Shown here in pieces: positions 53,101 through 64,000 of a DNA stretch of 64,000 nt (the first letter of the stretch is position 1; every line of letters begins with the position of its first letter). This stretch comes from Agrypnia vestita (Eukaryota; Arthropoda; Insecta; Trichoptera; Phryganeidae). The notes under the pieces are model-generated. The model searched no databases, was not told the origin of the DNA, and saw only the letters and a program-made list of their open reading frames with translations. The DNA is taken from positions 79,423 through 143,422 of the forward strand of contig JADDOH010000325.1 of the NCBI GenBank assembly GCA_016648135.1, written 5' to 3'. Both the position numbers and the translations under genes were made by a program.

Positions 53101-54254
53101 TAGGTGTCGGTTGGTTCAATCTTCCCTCCGTAAACGTTGAAGACAATTAATAATAAATTAGTGATTATAATATTGATGATAAATTAATATAATATGGACA
53201 TTTACAACCATATCCAGTATATTTAGATTGCAATGCAACTACTAAATATTATTAAAATGGTACATTTGCCTCCAATTTGAGGATATCCTTTCAAATCTGA
53301 AATAAGGCTATTTAATTCAAATAACAAATTATGTATTTATTAAAGAGTTAAGGTTATTATTACGGTCGTTGGACATGTTTATGTGTTAAATAAAACGGAT
53401 ATTTTATACGAACGCTGATTAAGACTTCAGCGAAATCTTATTATATAAATCTCAGTAAAATATACGGTTCATAGTTCGACGTACACCTCCGCCGTGACAG
53501 GATGCTCTCCTGACGACGCTGAATAAGACTTCAGCGAAACGTCGAGATTCACTTCTCAGTAAAATATATGGATCGTATAAAATATGTTTTATTTAAGACA
53601 TAAACAAATTATTTATCTGTTATAGCACAAACATTTTGTTTTTCTGATCACTAACAGACTAAACATGGTGAATGTGATAATGGCAATATTTCAGATATTG
53701 CCATTATCACATTCACAACTTGATACAACATATAGTTTTATTTATTAATTCATGGTACTAATTTATCTGAAGACAGCGAGCAAGATTGTTCTTTGCCTCT
53801 ACTAAGCATTGCAATGTTATGATTGGAGATCCTTTGCTAAAGAACTGTTTAAAACTATTCATTAAATCATTTATGACCATAAAAATACTTTAAAACCATA
53901 ACCAGAAGACCAGAAATTATTATAATCATTAGAATTTCTAACAAATTCATATTTCGAGGGTGGAAAATCCGTTGGATTATTAAAATGCATAACAAATCAG
54001 TATAAACATAACCAACTTACGATCTTGATGACATACGGATATTGTGACGTTTTCTTGGGAGTTGAATCATGTTCACACGCCGAATAGATCTCACCAAAAC
54101 CGCCTATTCCAATAGAAGGACCGATTCGCCACTTTTTTTTACTAATATCCTGGAGGACTTCGCCGTTGGGAATCGGGTCTGGAAGTTTATATCCATTGGC
54201 TCCTTTTTTTCGGGGTGCAGCTGCCTTTTTAGCAACTTTGGGTTTCGAGGACAT
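46356..54254 (-). CDS. VRK1: VRK1-type serine/threonine kinase, six exons, 547 aa
   Basis: Exons 54254-54021, 52884-52815, 52127-51931, 50813-50597, 49246-49067 and 47101-46356 join in frame to 1644 nt with GT-AG introns. The kinase domain has glycine loop IGIGGFGEIYSA (48-59), catalytic-fold Lys in YVIKI (77), HADIKGGN loop (181-188, Asp183) and DFG at 205-207. TSIDAHNG and RRGDLEILGYNIVQWL are diagnostic of VRKs. Known VRKs have DYG here, so DFG is a small difference. The C-terminal 240 residues are Lys/Ser-rich with basic runs (KKTKITKRKVLKGKR), as in nuclear VRK1. Family role: phosphorylation of BAF and histone sites in chromatin and mitosis (ballchen/NHK-1 in Drosophila). The ATG follows an AT-rich leader and gives the normal basic N-terminus. 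Confidence 0.9.
47190..47640. mobile_element. MITE with ATAGGCATGATGA ends
   Basis: The ends ATAGGCATGATGA and its complement TCATCATGCCTAT are inverted. A deleted copy is at 31018-31265. It contains a repeated TGACGTCAT-type core. VRK1 intron 5. Confidence 0.55.
47727..48241. mobile_element. Palindromic MITE with a SINE inside
   Basis: Arms GAAATAAAACACATAAAAAT and ATTTTTATGTGTTTTATTTC are inverted; the second copy of the family is 55610-56145. The SINE at 47810-47978 was inserted into its left arm. Confidence 0.6.
47810..47978 (-). mobile_element. tRNA-derived SINE
   Basis: The head (minus strand, 47975-47903) has TTGTGGTTAGGAC (A box) and GGTTCGAACCT (B box), with TTGTTGGTCT/AGACCAACAA pairing. 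The body includes CATCAATATTCTTACTATTTTC and ACGCTTGTGCTATGAAAATAGG. Related copies: 21461-21570 (head only), 36684-36845 and 51635-51800. Confidence 0.65.
48242..49060. other. VRK1 intron 5 remainder, no gene found
   Basis: 48480-48960 is somewhat GC-richer and contains an unrecognised 68-codon plus-strand frame (48741-48947); nothing supports it as a gene. Confidence 0.3.
49067..49246 (-). CDS. VRK1: VRK1 exon 5: C-lobe
   Basis: Encodes VPTRRGDLEILGYNIVQWL, AGRLPWEGDL and MKDIPGFMKKTFIKSAPP. Confidence 0.9.
49712..49905. mobile_element. Palindromic MITE
   Basis: Arms TTAAGATAAATTATAGAAGTCTC and GAGACTTCTATAATTTATCTCAATTAA are inverted, and inner blocks (ACAAAGCT / AGCTTTG) also pair. VRK1 intron 4. 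Confidence 0.65.
50597..50813 (-). CDS. VRK1: VRK1 exon 4: catalytic and DFG loops
   Basis: Encodes LDVLQYIHGRTYVHADIKGG..., YLVDFGLASHY and NGTIEYTSIDAHNG, the catalytic heart of the kinase. Confidence 0.92.
51120..51190 (+). repeat. RTE-type LINE tail scrap
   Basis: GGATGGAAGAGACCTATATCCAGCAGTGGA resembles the conserved 3' tail of insect RTE elements. Nothing upstream remains. VRK1 intron 3. Confidence 0.4.
51635..51800 (-). mobile_element. tRNA-derived SINE, diverged copy
   Basis: It shares CATCAACATTCTTACTATT and CTAAACGCTTGGAACTATGAAAATA with the 47810 copy; the tRNA head is worn (GGATTGAATCCC). Confidence 0.5.
51931..52127 (-). CDS. VRK1: VRK1 exon 3: N-lobe end and hinge
   Basis: Encodes VQEYMKAHKLPLLGMPLYIGSGSH, RFVVMERYGKDLWCRF and HTVFRIAIQM. 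Donor GTTTGA is weak but keeps phase. Confidence 0.9.
52815..52884 (-). CDS. VRK1: VRK1 exon 2: alpha-C region
   Basis: Short exon EPHGNGPLFVEMHFYMRNAKKDD with one base of the next codon. The VRK family shows xNGPLFxExxFYxR here, with the alpha-C Glu. Confidence 0.9.
53375..53612 (+). mobile_element. Penelope-type terminal repeat remnant
   Basis: Flanking blocks TTAAATAAAACGGATATTTTATACG and CGTATAAAATATGTTTTATTTAA are inverted around two direct copies of a segment with AAGACTTCAGCGAAA and CTCAGTAAAATATA. The second copy holds a complete hammerhead-like core and the first has lost it. No RT is nearby. VRK1 intron 1. Confidence 0.5.
53506..53547 (+). ncRNA. Hammerhead-ribozyme-like motif
   Basis: TCTC / CTGACGA plus C / stem II GCTGAA-TAAGAC-TTCAGC / GAAAC / GTC / GAGA. 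All conserved core bases (CTGANGA, GAAA, GTC) are present. Stem I is 4 bp and stem III is nearly absent, as in minimal Penelope hammerheads. Confidence 0.55.
54021..54254 (-). CDS. VRK1: VRK1 exon 1: N-terminus and glycine loop
   Basis: 78 codons, MSSKPKVAKKAAAPRKKG to YVIKI, including the glycine-rich loop and the ATP-site Lys at its end. Donor GTAAGT. Confidence 0.9.
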
Positions 54255-55410
54255 TTTTATAAAAATAACTTAACAGAATTGTTCAATGTACGATTTTACA
54301 CGCTTTAAAAAATAAATTTAATAACTTTAGGAATTTCGGCGTGTAAACAAACCATCGCCGCATTCAAAAAACGAAAATATTTGATATTATGAGAAGTTCT
54401 ATGGTTTTGGCCTTGCCAACTAAAAAACGAATGTTACAACCATAGAAAAGAGAATATAAGTTATATACAACTTGACATTTCTTGATGTCCACCATATGTC
54501 CACATAACAGAAGGGCACCCATAGACAGGATGACACTGGATTGCACTGGATGAAACCATGACGCATCGGGTATCATCTAGCGATTGGAAATAAAACCGTC
54601 ATCCATTCATCGTGATAACCAATTATTGAAAATATAATCTCCATATTTCCGTCGTTTTATTATAATCTTCAAATAAAATGATAACGATAACCGAAAATAA
54701 TCTTCTAATCGTTTTGGAATTACTTCAATGTGAAAAGAGTTTTCGTAACGCGATTTAGACAAAATGAATAAATTATTGAATTTTACAATATTATATCAAC
54801 TGATATCACAATATACTATTTTCCAGTTATAAAATATCATATTATAACTGGAATGCGGCGCATATAACTGAAAGTTTTAACTTTAAAAAAATATATTTTG
54901 GTTCCATTCTGATAAATATGTGAATGACAAAAATTAATATGGGATGAGAGTAGGTACTTCTGTATATAGTATTCTGGGATATACTGCCATGCATATGTGA
55001 CCTCTCCGGCCGACGTTCCGGATCCCATTGCAAGGTCCATCATCTGGACTGAGTAGGTACTATAGAGTAGAGATGAGTCATTCATGAAGAAACTGTTATT
55101 TTAGAACAGTTCATTAGTTCAGTAGGTGGAAAACAAATCTTTCATTAAATCTCAAAATAGATTAAATCTTTGGCAGTCAATCTTATTCCCCATCGATCTG
55201 AAAATTTTGGAAGGTCGAACGGCGAAATCTTCGGAAACTGAAAGCACCCCACCCCCCATGGTTTCAAAAAAAATATGGTGGTGGCTGAAAAATTTCCTGG
55301 TGGGAAAGTGGACAGTTCTCTTACAGAAGTTGAAGTAGCTAAACAATAATTCAAATGAACTACTGAAATGATTCAGAGTGAACAGTTTACCTGACTGAAC
55401 AATAATTCAG
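54255..55410. other. VRK1 upstream region, no other gene seen
   Basis: AT-rich. The sequence next to 54254 should contain the VRK1 5' UTR and promoter, but no TATA-Inr pair is convincing. Short frames at 54364-55354 lack any family signature. Confidence 0.3.
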
Positions 55411-55414
55411 TTAA

Positions 55415-55560
55415 GGGCCGGTAGTTTCAAGTTGGATTAAAGTAAGCGTTCTCTTAAAGCATAGATTTTTACGTTCTCCACCAATCAGACGATCCGTTTT
55501 CGTAAAAATCTATGCTTTTATCGACCGCTTACTTTGATCGAACTTGAAACAACCGGGCCT
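55415..55560. mobile_element. Palindromic MITE (GGGCCGGT ends)
   Basis: Arms AGGGCCGGTAGTTTCAAGTT and AACTTGAAACAACCGGGCCT are inverted, and CGTAAAAATCTATGCTTTT pairs inside. TTA/TAA lies at the borders. Confidence 0.65.
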
Positions 55561-55609
55561 AACTGAACTAAAATTCCTATTTCTACTACAATCTGTATTT
55601 TTAGGAGGT

Positions 55610-56145
55610 TTATAACTTTAAAATGAAATAAAACACACAAAAACGGCCATGGTGTTGACTTTATTGGAAAGATAATTTTATACCATCAGTGTTTAAATAT
55701 GATTACGAGTTAATACAATAACATGGTTTTCAAAATAAATTTGCAAGCGTTGTTCTGGAATTAGTTATTTTTACTATATTTTCAATACAAAATATTTTTA
55801 TTCTGTGGAAACTTGTAAGATGGTCTCTGTACTATATTATATATTATGTACTGTATTAATATTAATGTGTAACTTGATTTTTATTTGTACTGTTAGTTTC
55901 CCATACATAAATAAATAAAATAAATAAGTCTGTTCACGATAAAATGGCAAATCAAATTGAGCACAAATCAGCTATCAACTTTCAAATCAAAACTTTCAAT
56001 TCTTTCGCTGTATAAAATGATGCCAAGTCGAAAAACAAACCTTTAAAAAAACAATGTCATATATGTAATTGTTTTTTCAATAGTCAATTACAGTATGGCC
56101 GTTACTACGATTTTTATGTTTTATTTCAGTTTTAAGTAAAAACAT
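55610..56145. mobile_element. Palindromic MITE, second copy of the 47727 family
   Basis: AAATGAAATAAAACACACAAAAA at the left and ATTTTTATGTTTTATTTCA at the right are inverted, and CTTTATTGGAAAG is shared with 47727-48241. Uninterrupted copy. Confidence 0.55.
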
Positions 56146-57420
56146 CCCACATAAATCAATATCTAAGGGCGGATTGCCTATATAAAAGAAGGAATAGATC
56201 TCGTCATATTCTCTCTACAAACCCATTGCTTTATAAATAGGAAATTGTGTCCGGCCACATGCTTCCTAGTTCTGGGGTTGCCAGGTGGCGACGTCCGGCA
56301 CAATTATATGCTCTATCCATACAGTAAATATTGATGTCGTAGTAAATGTTTAATAATAAATCAAAACATTTCCAAATTTTGAGTATCTAAAGTCACGTTT
56401 TTTCATCAAAACAAGCATTATTTTTGATAATTTTTAATAATAGGGGTTCTAAAACCTTTTTTTTTAATGACCAGATACCTGCCTCCTTTAAGATGGTAGT
56501 TCACATACCCGTAAGGTATCTTATAGTTGGCTTTCAACGACTGATGCTAGCTTGCTACAAGTATGCTTGTGGTAGTTTCCTTATGCCTCAGTCTCAATAA
56601 AAATCTAATTTCAACAGCGTTTGCACTTTTGAAATTTGAAATAATCCAACACTGAACTCACTGCAAACTCCATGCAGGTAGTTCAATGTCTGGTTACGAG
56701 TTGAGTGCCAACCAAGAGATATCTGGTATCAATCCTTTTGTGTGGGTGGCAGTTAGTAATGTGAATTGGAAAAGGGTAGGGGAGTGTAGATCAGAGTGGC
56801 GAAAATTGTTTGCATAGCGAAAGACTTGTTGTGGTATCCTTTAGTAAGGATGTACCCACACTGGACCATTGATGATATCCTTTTGTATGGGTGGCATTTA
56901 GGAATAAATCTGTGAAATTGAGTTAGCAGGGATGTGTTAAAAAATATTGAAGTTAGGACTGAAAAATTATCATTGTGATTGAAATCCACGATAGGTGAAT
57001 GGTCAGGAATTAATTTAAAAAAAAAACAAAATTGTTTGGACATTTAATTTATACTAAATTAAACTTATGCATGTGACATTAGTAGTAACTGCGATGGTAA
57101 ATATGAAACATTGGAACACTCCAAAACTATTGATTGTCTAGGAATTACTATCGACATTATGTATTGGGGTGCATACCTTTTTCATTTCTGAATACATATG
57201 AACATATTTTTGGCAGATGTTTAATTACCTCGTAGTATGAATTTCGCGATTTGCTGAATATGTAAAAAAAATGTAAAAAAAAAAAGAAATTAAGGTTGCC
57301 TGTTTGTGGGATTGCCCACATGTCAAAGCAAATTTTATATGTGGTGCGTAAATGTGTGTGACAAGAACAACAACAACAAAAAATGTAAATTTGTGTGAAT
57401 GAATGGTGAGATGGATGACC
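56146..57420. other. No gene; local direct repeat
   Basis: A GATATCYTTTTGTRTGGGTGGCA-type segment occurs twice (about 56720-56770 and 56870-56900). The minus-strand frame 56753-57043 spans it and is not recognised. Confidence 0.3.
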
Positions 57421-57423
57421 ACA

Positions 57424-57659
57424 AAATACTCACAGTAGGTTAAATGTCGAATTTATTGCAAGTACAGGTTACAATGGTATAGTTCGCGGAATCCAAGGAA
57501 TATTGCGACTGTCTCGTGCGGCGTTCGAAGAAAGAGTAATGGATGGACTGCAGGCGAATGATACATCAGCGCCCGCGGTCTACCATTGGTGGGTCGTCTC
57601 GAGTGCGATTGGTCCGTTGAAACGCTCAAGGGACTAGAGTCCGGGTAGGCCTAGATCCT
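57424..57659 (-). mobile_element. Small LTR-like insertion
   Basis: A GC-richer 236-bp block bounded by 5-bp direct repeats CCACA (57419-57423, 57660-57664). It contains AATAAA near its minus-strand end, consistent with a solo LTR, although TG...CA ends are not seen. Confidence 0.35.
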
Positions 57660-58397
57660 CCACATATGCATGCTTGTGTGACAATGTGAAGTCTGATTTT
57701 GTGCTGATCAAACAGTCAAAAGAATGAATAAAACAGCAAATGAGAAAAAAAAAACATATATTTAAAATCCCCTTTATAAATAATGTCACAAGATAAATAA
57801 ATTACAATCATTAACATTTTAACTTGTAAGCTTTTTAAAACAAATTGCAACAGTAATCCATCACCAATCTCCGATTCATTTATCCATTTTGTTTTATCAG
57901 CCATCTGTCACATGGTTTTGAATCTGTAGAACTTGACTATCACGATTGGTAATGGATTGCTGTTTACTTTTGTTAAACTGTAATTGTAACAAAACATATA
58001 GGAATCCCATGTACACATAAACATTAGAAAAAAATGACTGAATTTCACTGGAAGCATATAATTTCAAATTATGTCTAGTAAGCAGGACATATTATGAAAG
58101 TTTAAAGACAAAATAAATATGAGCCTACTATGGTCGTTAGTAGAGGAACAAATGTATTGCAGGTGCTGTGTTACCCTATAACATATAGTCATGTAAATAA
58201 TGCAGATGTATTTTATCAAAGGCCCCGAAATTGTTTCCTGATAACGGGATTCTATATTTTGTATATATATTAAGGATTTTTATACAAAATTTAAGTAATC
58301 TACTGAAACGTTACATAATTAAAAAATACCTGTACCCCGTCTGAATCAAACCCTCGCAATAAACCAATAAAAAAAATGATTATCCGCAGTATCTTTA

Positions 58398-58627
58398 TTA
58401 TCCTCTTCTGGCCCACGGTATCATATATGATACTCGGAATTTATGTCGAAAATACATTTAATGGTTTTGTTCCATCCAATCCAACACAAGCCCACAGTAT
58501 CTGGTCAAATAAGAAACAGTTTTACTGACAGCGCACATTTTGACCTAATATATCCGGTCCAATTGACAAGTGTATATAACGGTATACATCCGAGTATCAT
58601 ATGATACCGTGGGCCCGAAGAGGATAA
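58398..58627. mobile_element. MITE with TTATCCTCTTC ends
   Basis: Inverted ends TTATCCTCTTC-GGCCCACGG-TATCAT (about 38 bp, few differences) with a third partial copy of the end motif at 58490-58505. No open frame. Confidence 0.65.
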
Positions 58628-59536
58628 ATGAGGTGTATCAAAAAAATTATATTTTTGAAATGAAGAAAAAATTTTTAAAAACAAATTTATTTTAACAATT
58701 TTAGCGAAAATTTATTCTCCGTCGACAGACACGAAAATTAATAGGTTTTGATGTAAAATACTCTGTTAGGGCTGTTTATTTCACTTATACAATTAAATTT
58801 TCTTCTATCTAAATAATGCTGCAAAGATGTAGTTTGGGGCTATATGGAGAATGATTCACAATTTTTCACCCTAGTGTGTCATTTTGTTCCTTAATTTAAT
58901 TTGTTTGGTAGCCATATATGCACATACTGTGTTTCTAAAACATTCTTAATTTTTTAATTGACAATCTCTGGATTGGCCTCAATTTCTGCGGCAATTCAAT
59001 GAGAATTTTAGGTGTGCCACTGGAAGGTTTGACTTCATTACTAAAATCTCCAAATTTAAATACGTAAATTGAACAAATCTTTCTGATTCGTGTGATTGCC
59101 CAATTTTTTTTTGTGAAGAGTAGAAAAATAGTTTTTTTAAGAAGAAATCCCTCGATAGTAAATGCGATTCTTTGTATAAGCTTTGAATATGTTTATAAAG
59201 AACGGTAAAATCATTTCTGATACAAAGATCAACAATCAAGATGGCAAGCTAGGTACAATTGACTGACAAAGTTACACATTCAGTTTAAAAAACATAATTT
59301 TTTTGGATACACATAATATACACCTTTGCATATCTCAACACAGAGCTCTCTAGTGAGACAGGCATAGTAAAATTAAACCTTAACAAATGTATATTAAGTG
59401 AAGCAATGAAATAAATGAAATGAAAAAATAAATAAAATGAATGACGGTACATTTAATTTTTGAAATAGACCAAACTTTGTACAACACACATAACAAAATT
59501 ATTTTTATTACAACTAAAGTTTCGAACAGTTGTTAT

Positions 59537-59771
59537 TTATCCTACTCGGACTCGGTGCCGTATTAAGGAGAAACGACAGTTGAAAAAAAATCTCTCAGAT
59601 CAATGTTTCGCATTGTGTCCTTTTACAAATTAGTTAAGCTCACCATCGATAGACATTATTAGTGCTATGATGAAACCCAAATTAAAAATATTTGAAGAAC
59701 TGTAAAAATGATGTCATTAAAAATGAACTGACGGAGCGGTTACAATAAACCTTTGAGTCCGAGGAGGTTAA
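59537..59771. mobile_element. MITE with TTAWCCTMCTCGGACTC ends
   Basis: TTATCCTACTCGGACTC at 59537 faces GAGTCCGAGGAGGTTAA ending at 59771. The TTAA-like ends suggest a piggyBac-type relation (inference). Confidence 0.5.
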
Positions 59772-59837
59772 ATCTGTTGAAGAGAGGAATGGCATCTCTC
59801 GTAATTAAGGTTGTGATCAAAAAAATAGTGTTTAATT

Positions 59838-60480
59838 AACAGAGGCAGTCCACAATAGTATACAGGTATATGTATTCCTGCCTAAATTACGAGTCGAAAA
59901 TTTTCTAATAATGTCCAAATATCAATAGTTATGGAGATAAACAACTTCAAAGATTAAATTTTTTCTCAATATTTCTATTCTTTTCTATAAAATGTTGGAC
60001 TGTCATTATCAAAAATTCACTCACTAGAATATAAGTCAAACAAAATTAATAAAACTTAGTCAAAATAGAAAAAATATACTTTTTGCAAGGTTCTTATCAT
60101 TTCATTTGACTTGTATTTCAGCAAATAGTCTTTAGTTTTACAGAAGTCAGATATATTGAAAAAAAAATGTAAACTTTGAAGTCGCACATCTCCACGACTA
60201 TTGATATCTATAGGTCGACCACAATCAAAAGACCATTCCCTAGCCTTGTTCGGTAAGAAGAAAGCGGGGGAAAGTTGCCTGGCAAGCCCGTATTAGCCTC
60301 AATATGATATTTCAAATAAATATATATTTTTTGGTTGAAAAAAGGTTACTTACTTACTAGAAAACATCTTTTGTGTTAATTTTTTTCATCGTAACAACAC
60401 ACATATTTTTTGCGCACTTTCTTTCTAATGCGGTCTAGTTCTACCTGTAAAGTATTGTGGACTAGCTCTGTTACACCCTG
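59838..60480. mobile_element. Long palindromic MITE, CAGGGT family
   Basis: The left arm AGGCAGTCCACAATAGTATAC faces the right arm ACTTTACAGG-type sequence ending GACTAGCTCTGTTACACCCTG, followed by TA. The full left terminus is eroded. Open frames inside are artefacts. Confidence 0.6.
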
Positions 60481-60817
60481 TATATTATTTTATAATAGTA
60501 ATATAAAGTTTGTTTTTTTAAAAAAATTTTTTTAAATAATTATGCCACCACAAAGTACAAATGTATATATAATATTGAATATTCAACAATCATATAAATC
60601 ATACCGAGAAGGTCAAGAATCTCTAATAAATCAAGATAATAGTAATATTTTAAACTGGAAATATGCACAATGAACTCCACCCCACGCACTGATACAAGTA
60701 TGTATACATATTTCATAAAGACTCAACATCAAGTTAAAAAATAACTTTAAACAAATTAACGAGCCTTGGGCCGATGACAGAAAAATTGAATTATTAAACA
60801 TATATATGTATATATCG

Positions 60818-61053
60818 TCACCGTGGTGGTGAAGAGAGCTAACCCACATTTTTAGAAAAATGAGATTTTCATTCAATAACAAAAATAATTATATGGAGAA
60901 TCGCCTGGCATCCTTTCACACTTAAGCGGAATTCAGTATTGCAATAATGTTAATATTTAGCTCTCTTCACTACCATAAAGTATATGGTTTTCGGATAAAA
61001 AAGGCGCAAAAATCTAATTTTTCTAAAATGTGGGTTAGCTCTCTTCACTACCA
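60818..61053. mobile_element. Palindromic MITE (GTGGTGGTGAAGAG ends)
   Basis: 48-bp inverted ends CCGTGGTGGTGAAGAGAGCT... with four differences, plus an internal copy of CTCTCTTCACTACCA at 60960-60976. Confidence 0.65.
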
Positions 61054-61654
61054 CGGCCACAATATATATATATATACAAAGTGCATCAAACATTAGCTAA
61101 AACTAGTGATGTACTTAGCAGAAATAAAATATAAAAATTTAAATATTATCAACAATAACTGAGCACATTGAAAAAGACGAAGATTACACTTCTAAGAAGA
61201 AAATTTTGTAATATAGCTTATCTAAAAAGTCCAAAGACAGAAAAGTTCACCAATAAAACGTGCCGTGCTTTCCGATACTTTGTGGTATTTTAATATTTTG
61301 ACTGAGGGGACACCATAATTTATATTATAATATGCTAACCTTAACTTGGAAAAATATATCTAGATCCAATGCAATAAATTTATTTTCAATATCATCAGTA
61401 TATATTTAAAATTTAAGAAGAGAGCTATTTCTAAACTACAAATATGACAGCCCGATCAAAAATGATTATTTTTCTACCACAGAATGAAATAAAGGTCAAC
61501 CGCTGAGAGCTTTGGTATACTGTCTTCTTCTTTTATATGGAGCCAAGGGAGCCAAATGAGAGAGAAACATATATTTTTACAACAGTCATACAAAACCTCT
61601 CGTCGGATAAACTATAGGATTTACTTGTAGTTGCCATTCATGCAAGAACTAAGC

Positions 61655-62329
61655 CAATAGTTCCCAACCTTTTTTAAGTCACGGCACAAATAATGATAAA
61701 ATTTCGCTACGCTGAAGAACACTTGTATTAGAATACAAATCAATTCTTTTCTAACTCTTAAATTCATACATTTTGCACATTTCATCTTCATAATATATTA
61801 TGTGTTATATAAAAACTTTATGAAAATTGCATATTCCATAACAATTAATGGCTCGTTGACCGTAACATGATTGGTACGCGCATACCGCGCTAGGTGCGTT
61901 GGCCCTTTTTTTGTTTTAACCAAACTAAAACGGACAGAGCACTGTGGTTCTGACTTGCTTCCAGCCTCAGCACAAAGCGACTAGTCACTCTTTGTCACTT
62001 TGAATTGATCCGTCAATTATATTGATCATTTGACGCGTTTAGTTAGCAATGAACATGTAAATAATGTTATTGTGATTATGCTTATTTTAGAAGCAATCAA
62101 AAACCAATCTTAATTGAGTGGAACAGAATATATTCAGAGAATTTCACTGTACGCACAAAATTTTGCGGCATGTTTTCTCAGTTTATTTTAGAAGCAAACA
62201 AAAAATAATTTAAATTGGGCAGGATACAGTATACTAAAAAAATACTTAAATTTTGGAACTTTGAACTACACGCAACAATATTTTACAACACGTTTCCTAA
62301 TCTCACAGCACACCAGTTGGGAACCACTG
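61655..62329. mobile_element. Non-autonomous hAT element
   Basis: Ends CAATAGTTCCCAACC and CAGTTGGGAACCACTG are inverted with AGTCACGGCAC-type subterminal sequence. The 8-bp flanks AACTAAGC and GACTAACC agree at 6 positions. No transposase frame. 61056-61650 before it shows nothing recognisable. Confidence 0.5.
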
Positions 62330-63445
62330 GACTAACCCCTCAACGATGGGCAGGACTACATACTCACATACTTGATACATTGCAATATGTTGACTGATCT
62401 ATTGGATAAAACTTGAATAACGGTTTATAATTCTACCAATAGAAATGAGGGAAGCTTATTTGCTACGGATTATATATAATTAACGGAGTCTGTTTAGGCG
62501 TATGACAATTAACACCCTTTGTACCCTCCACAAAATGGCAATCATCATCACCCTATACCACATGGTGTTTACAAAGATGGAAAGTTATTAGAATTGATAC
62601 AAATAAATATATAACAAGTATCAAACATGTACCGAAGTAATCTTTGAGGCAAAAATAAGTAATGGCCTCACATTGTGAAAATGAAATACACATTTATAAA
62701 TATTATCAACAATAAGTAGTTATTTTCAAAATTTTGTTGAAAACTGCGGGAGGTGCAATAGTGTATATTAGTGTAGCACGCACATTCTCTCCCCATTAAC
62801 CTGATAAATAACTTCAAAAATAAAATTAATAAAACCAACGTACAAAAATATATTTAAAAATGGATACAAGAATTAAAAATTACACAAACACTTCCACAAT
62901 CATAATAAACTAACAATTAGTAACGTTTTGAAATAAGTAGTAATCCAACCTATTGCGAAAACATCAATATAGCTATTTTGGCGATTGTTACACTCAAAAA
63001 TAGAAAGGACATATTTATTTACATACACATTTATATTTATTTTAGATGACACCTTTGGAAAGTTGCAAATCTACATGGTCTAATTAATGTGACATGTTGA
63101 GTGAAAGAAATGTGGGATATAAGGAATTTATAACCACGCCATTAAAATTCTAAGACGGGAAGCAGAAATCGCATCCTGCATTTCTATGTTTACATAGACG
63201 ATGGTGCAATATCACTTTTCGACAACCAATAGTTGTACAGTAATGACATATACAACATTTTAAATCTAAATAAGTACATCAATACCTCTGCGATATCTGG
63301 GTGTTCTTAAAAAGACCTGTGTATTTGATGTCAAAGCGACAAAGATTTCAAACAGGTTTCTATCATCACGCCAACCAGTCTGGATGCAATATGGAGTTTT
63401 GACTGAATATTTTATAAAATAAGTACCTACACATTTACTACTACA
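62330..63445. other. No gene found
   Basis: AT-rich DNA with many stops in all frames. A 67-codon minus-strand frame at 63266-63469 is not recognised. Confidence 0.3.
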
Positions 63446-63449
63446 AATT

Positions 63450-63690
63450 TCTTTATCCAAAGAGTTCAAATATTATTTTAAAGACAATACAGACGCTCCT
63501 CTACTAATGAGCAAACTACAATCTGAACGGTTATTTGTATCATAAACTGTTCGTAAGTCACATATCAAAAACATTGTAAATATTTTCGCTCCAGCATCGA
63601 GTCTCTTAATAATCGACACCGAGACGGCTTGTCTTTTCTTACCACTACTAGAACTGCCACCATTTTACGCTTTTCATTAGCCATGGTGAG
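63450..63690 (-). pseudogene. Possible pogo/Tigger-type (CENP-B fold) transposase scrap
   Basis: The minus-strand reading with one frame change gives MANEKRK and KKRQAVSVSIIKRLDAGAKI. This resembles the first helix of CENP-B-type DNA-binding domains (KKRKxxSLExKxxIIKRLDxGE). Too short and decayed to be sure. Confidence 0.3.
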
Positions 63691-64000
63691 TATTGGATGC
63701 ACAAGATTTTAAGCAATAAAAACGATGAACACTTTGTTATAAAGCGAACACGTATCACCACTAATACAAGTACAAATTGGGATGCTGTCGCTATAGTGTT
63801 ACGTTGCGAAGCGTTAGTACCGGCCAGTACAAAATTTTAGCATTTTGAATAGAAATATTTATTTTGATTTATGCTAAATTAAACTTTACAATGCACACAC
63901 GTTGAGTTAAATTTATCACATCGATAGTTTTGAGAGGAGCAGTCCTTCCCATCGTCAGGTGTAATTTATAACTAACCTAAATACAGAAATTTTTTAATCC

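Noticed and set aside
63910..63960. Further hammerhead-like sequence (CTGACGA ... AAAAC)
   Set aside because: Stem I has a bulge, G12 is lost and no GTC/GTH site follows; too degraded to call.

Overview
The window is AT-rich animal DNA with short exons, long introns full of transposon debris, and GT-AG splice sites that can be read by eye. The gene set (a Trunk-type Torso ligand, a fibrillin and a VRK1-type kinase) and the repeat content (R1/RTE-type tails, CR1-like LINEs, mariner, hAT, Penelope, tRNA-derived SINEs, many palindromic MITEs) point to an insect. A lepidopteran is most likely, but the order is an inference from style, not from a marker gene.

Layout. 1-1.3 kb is a GC-rich, internally repetitive retroelement-like block. 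1.6-5.6 kb holds MITEs, a LINE tail and a tRNA-like sequence. 6.1-10.9 kb is one decayed CR1-like LINE split by a second one, with a 14-bp target duplication. 10.95-12.27 kb is a hAT element with 8-bp target duplications. 14.2-14.9 kb is an uninterrupted trunk-like gene on the plus strand. 15-17 kb is MITEs and 17-19.7 kb has no gene. 19.7-37.45 kb holds 20 consecutive exons (minus strand) of the C-terminal part of a fibrillin: 17 EGF-like modules, two 8-Cys TB modules and the fibrillin C-terminal domain. Its introns carry a Penelope-like element with hammerhead-like ribozyme motifs, MITEs, SINEs and tandem duplications. 37.67-38.96 kb is a nearly intact mariner. 39.6 kb has a lone plus-strand candidate terminal exon of a membrane protein. 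41.0-43.1 kb is a 2.1-kb LTR-like insertion with a 5-bp target duplication. 45 kb is a dead mariner. 46.36-54.25 kb is a complete six-exon VRK1-type kinase (minus strand, 547 aa). 54.3-64 kb has no recognisable host gene, only MITEs, a hAT-derived element and AT-rich DNA.

How the genes relate. The three host genes look functionally unrelated: Trunk is a secreted ligand, fibrillin an extracellular microfibril protein and VRK1 a nuclear kinase. The fibrillin is the oddity. Its module order after the second-last TB matches the C-terminal end of vertebrate fibrillins, yet none of its 5' exons is found up to the window edge, and a same-strand VRK1 gene lies in that direction. The most interesting non-gene signal is a set of hammerhead-ribozyme-like folds at the ends of Penelope-type elements (27.7, 29.4, 31.7 and 53.5 kb).
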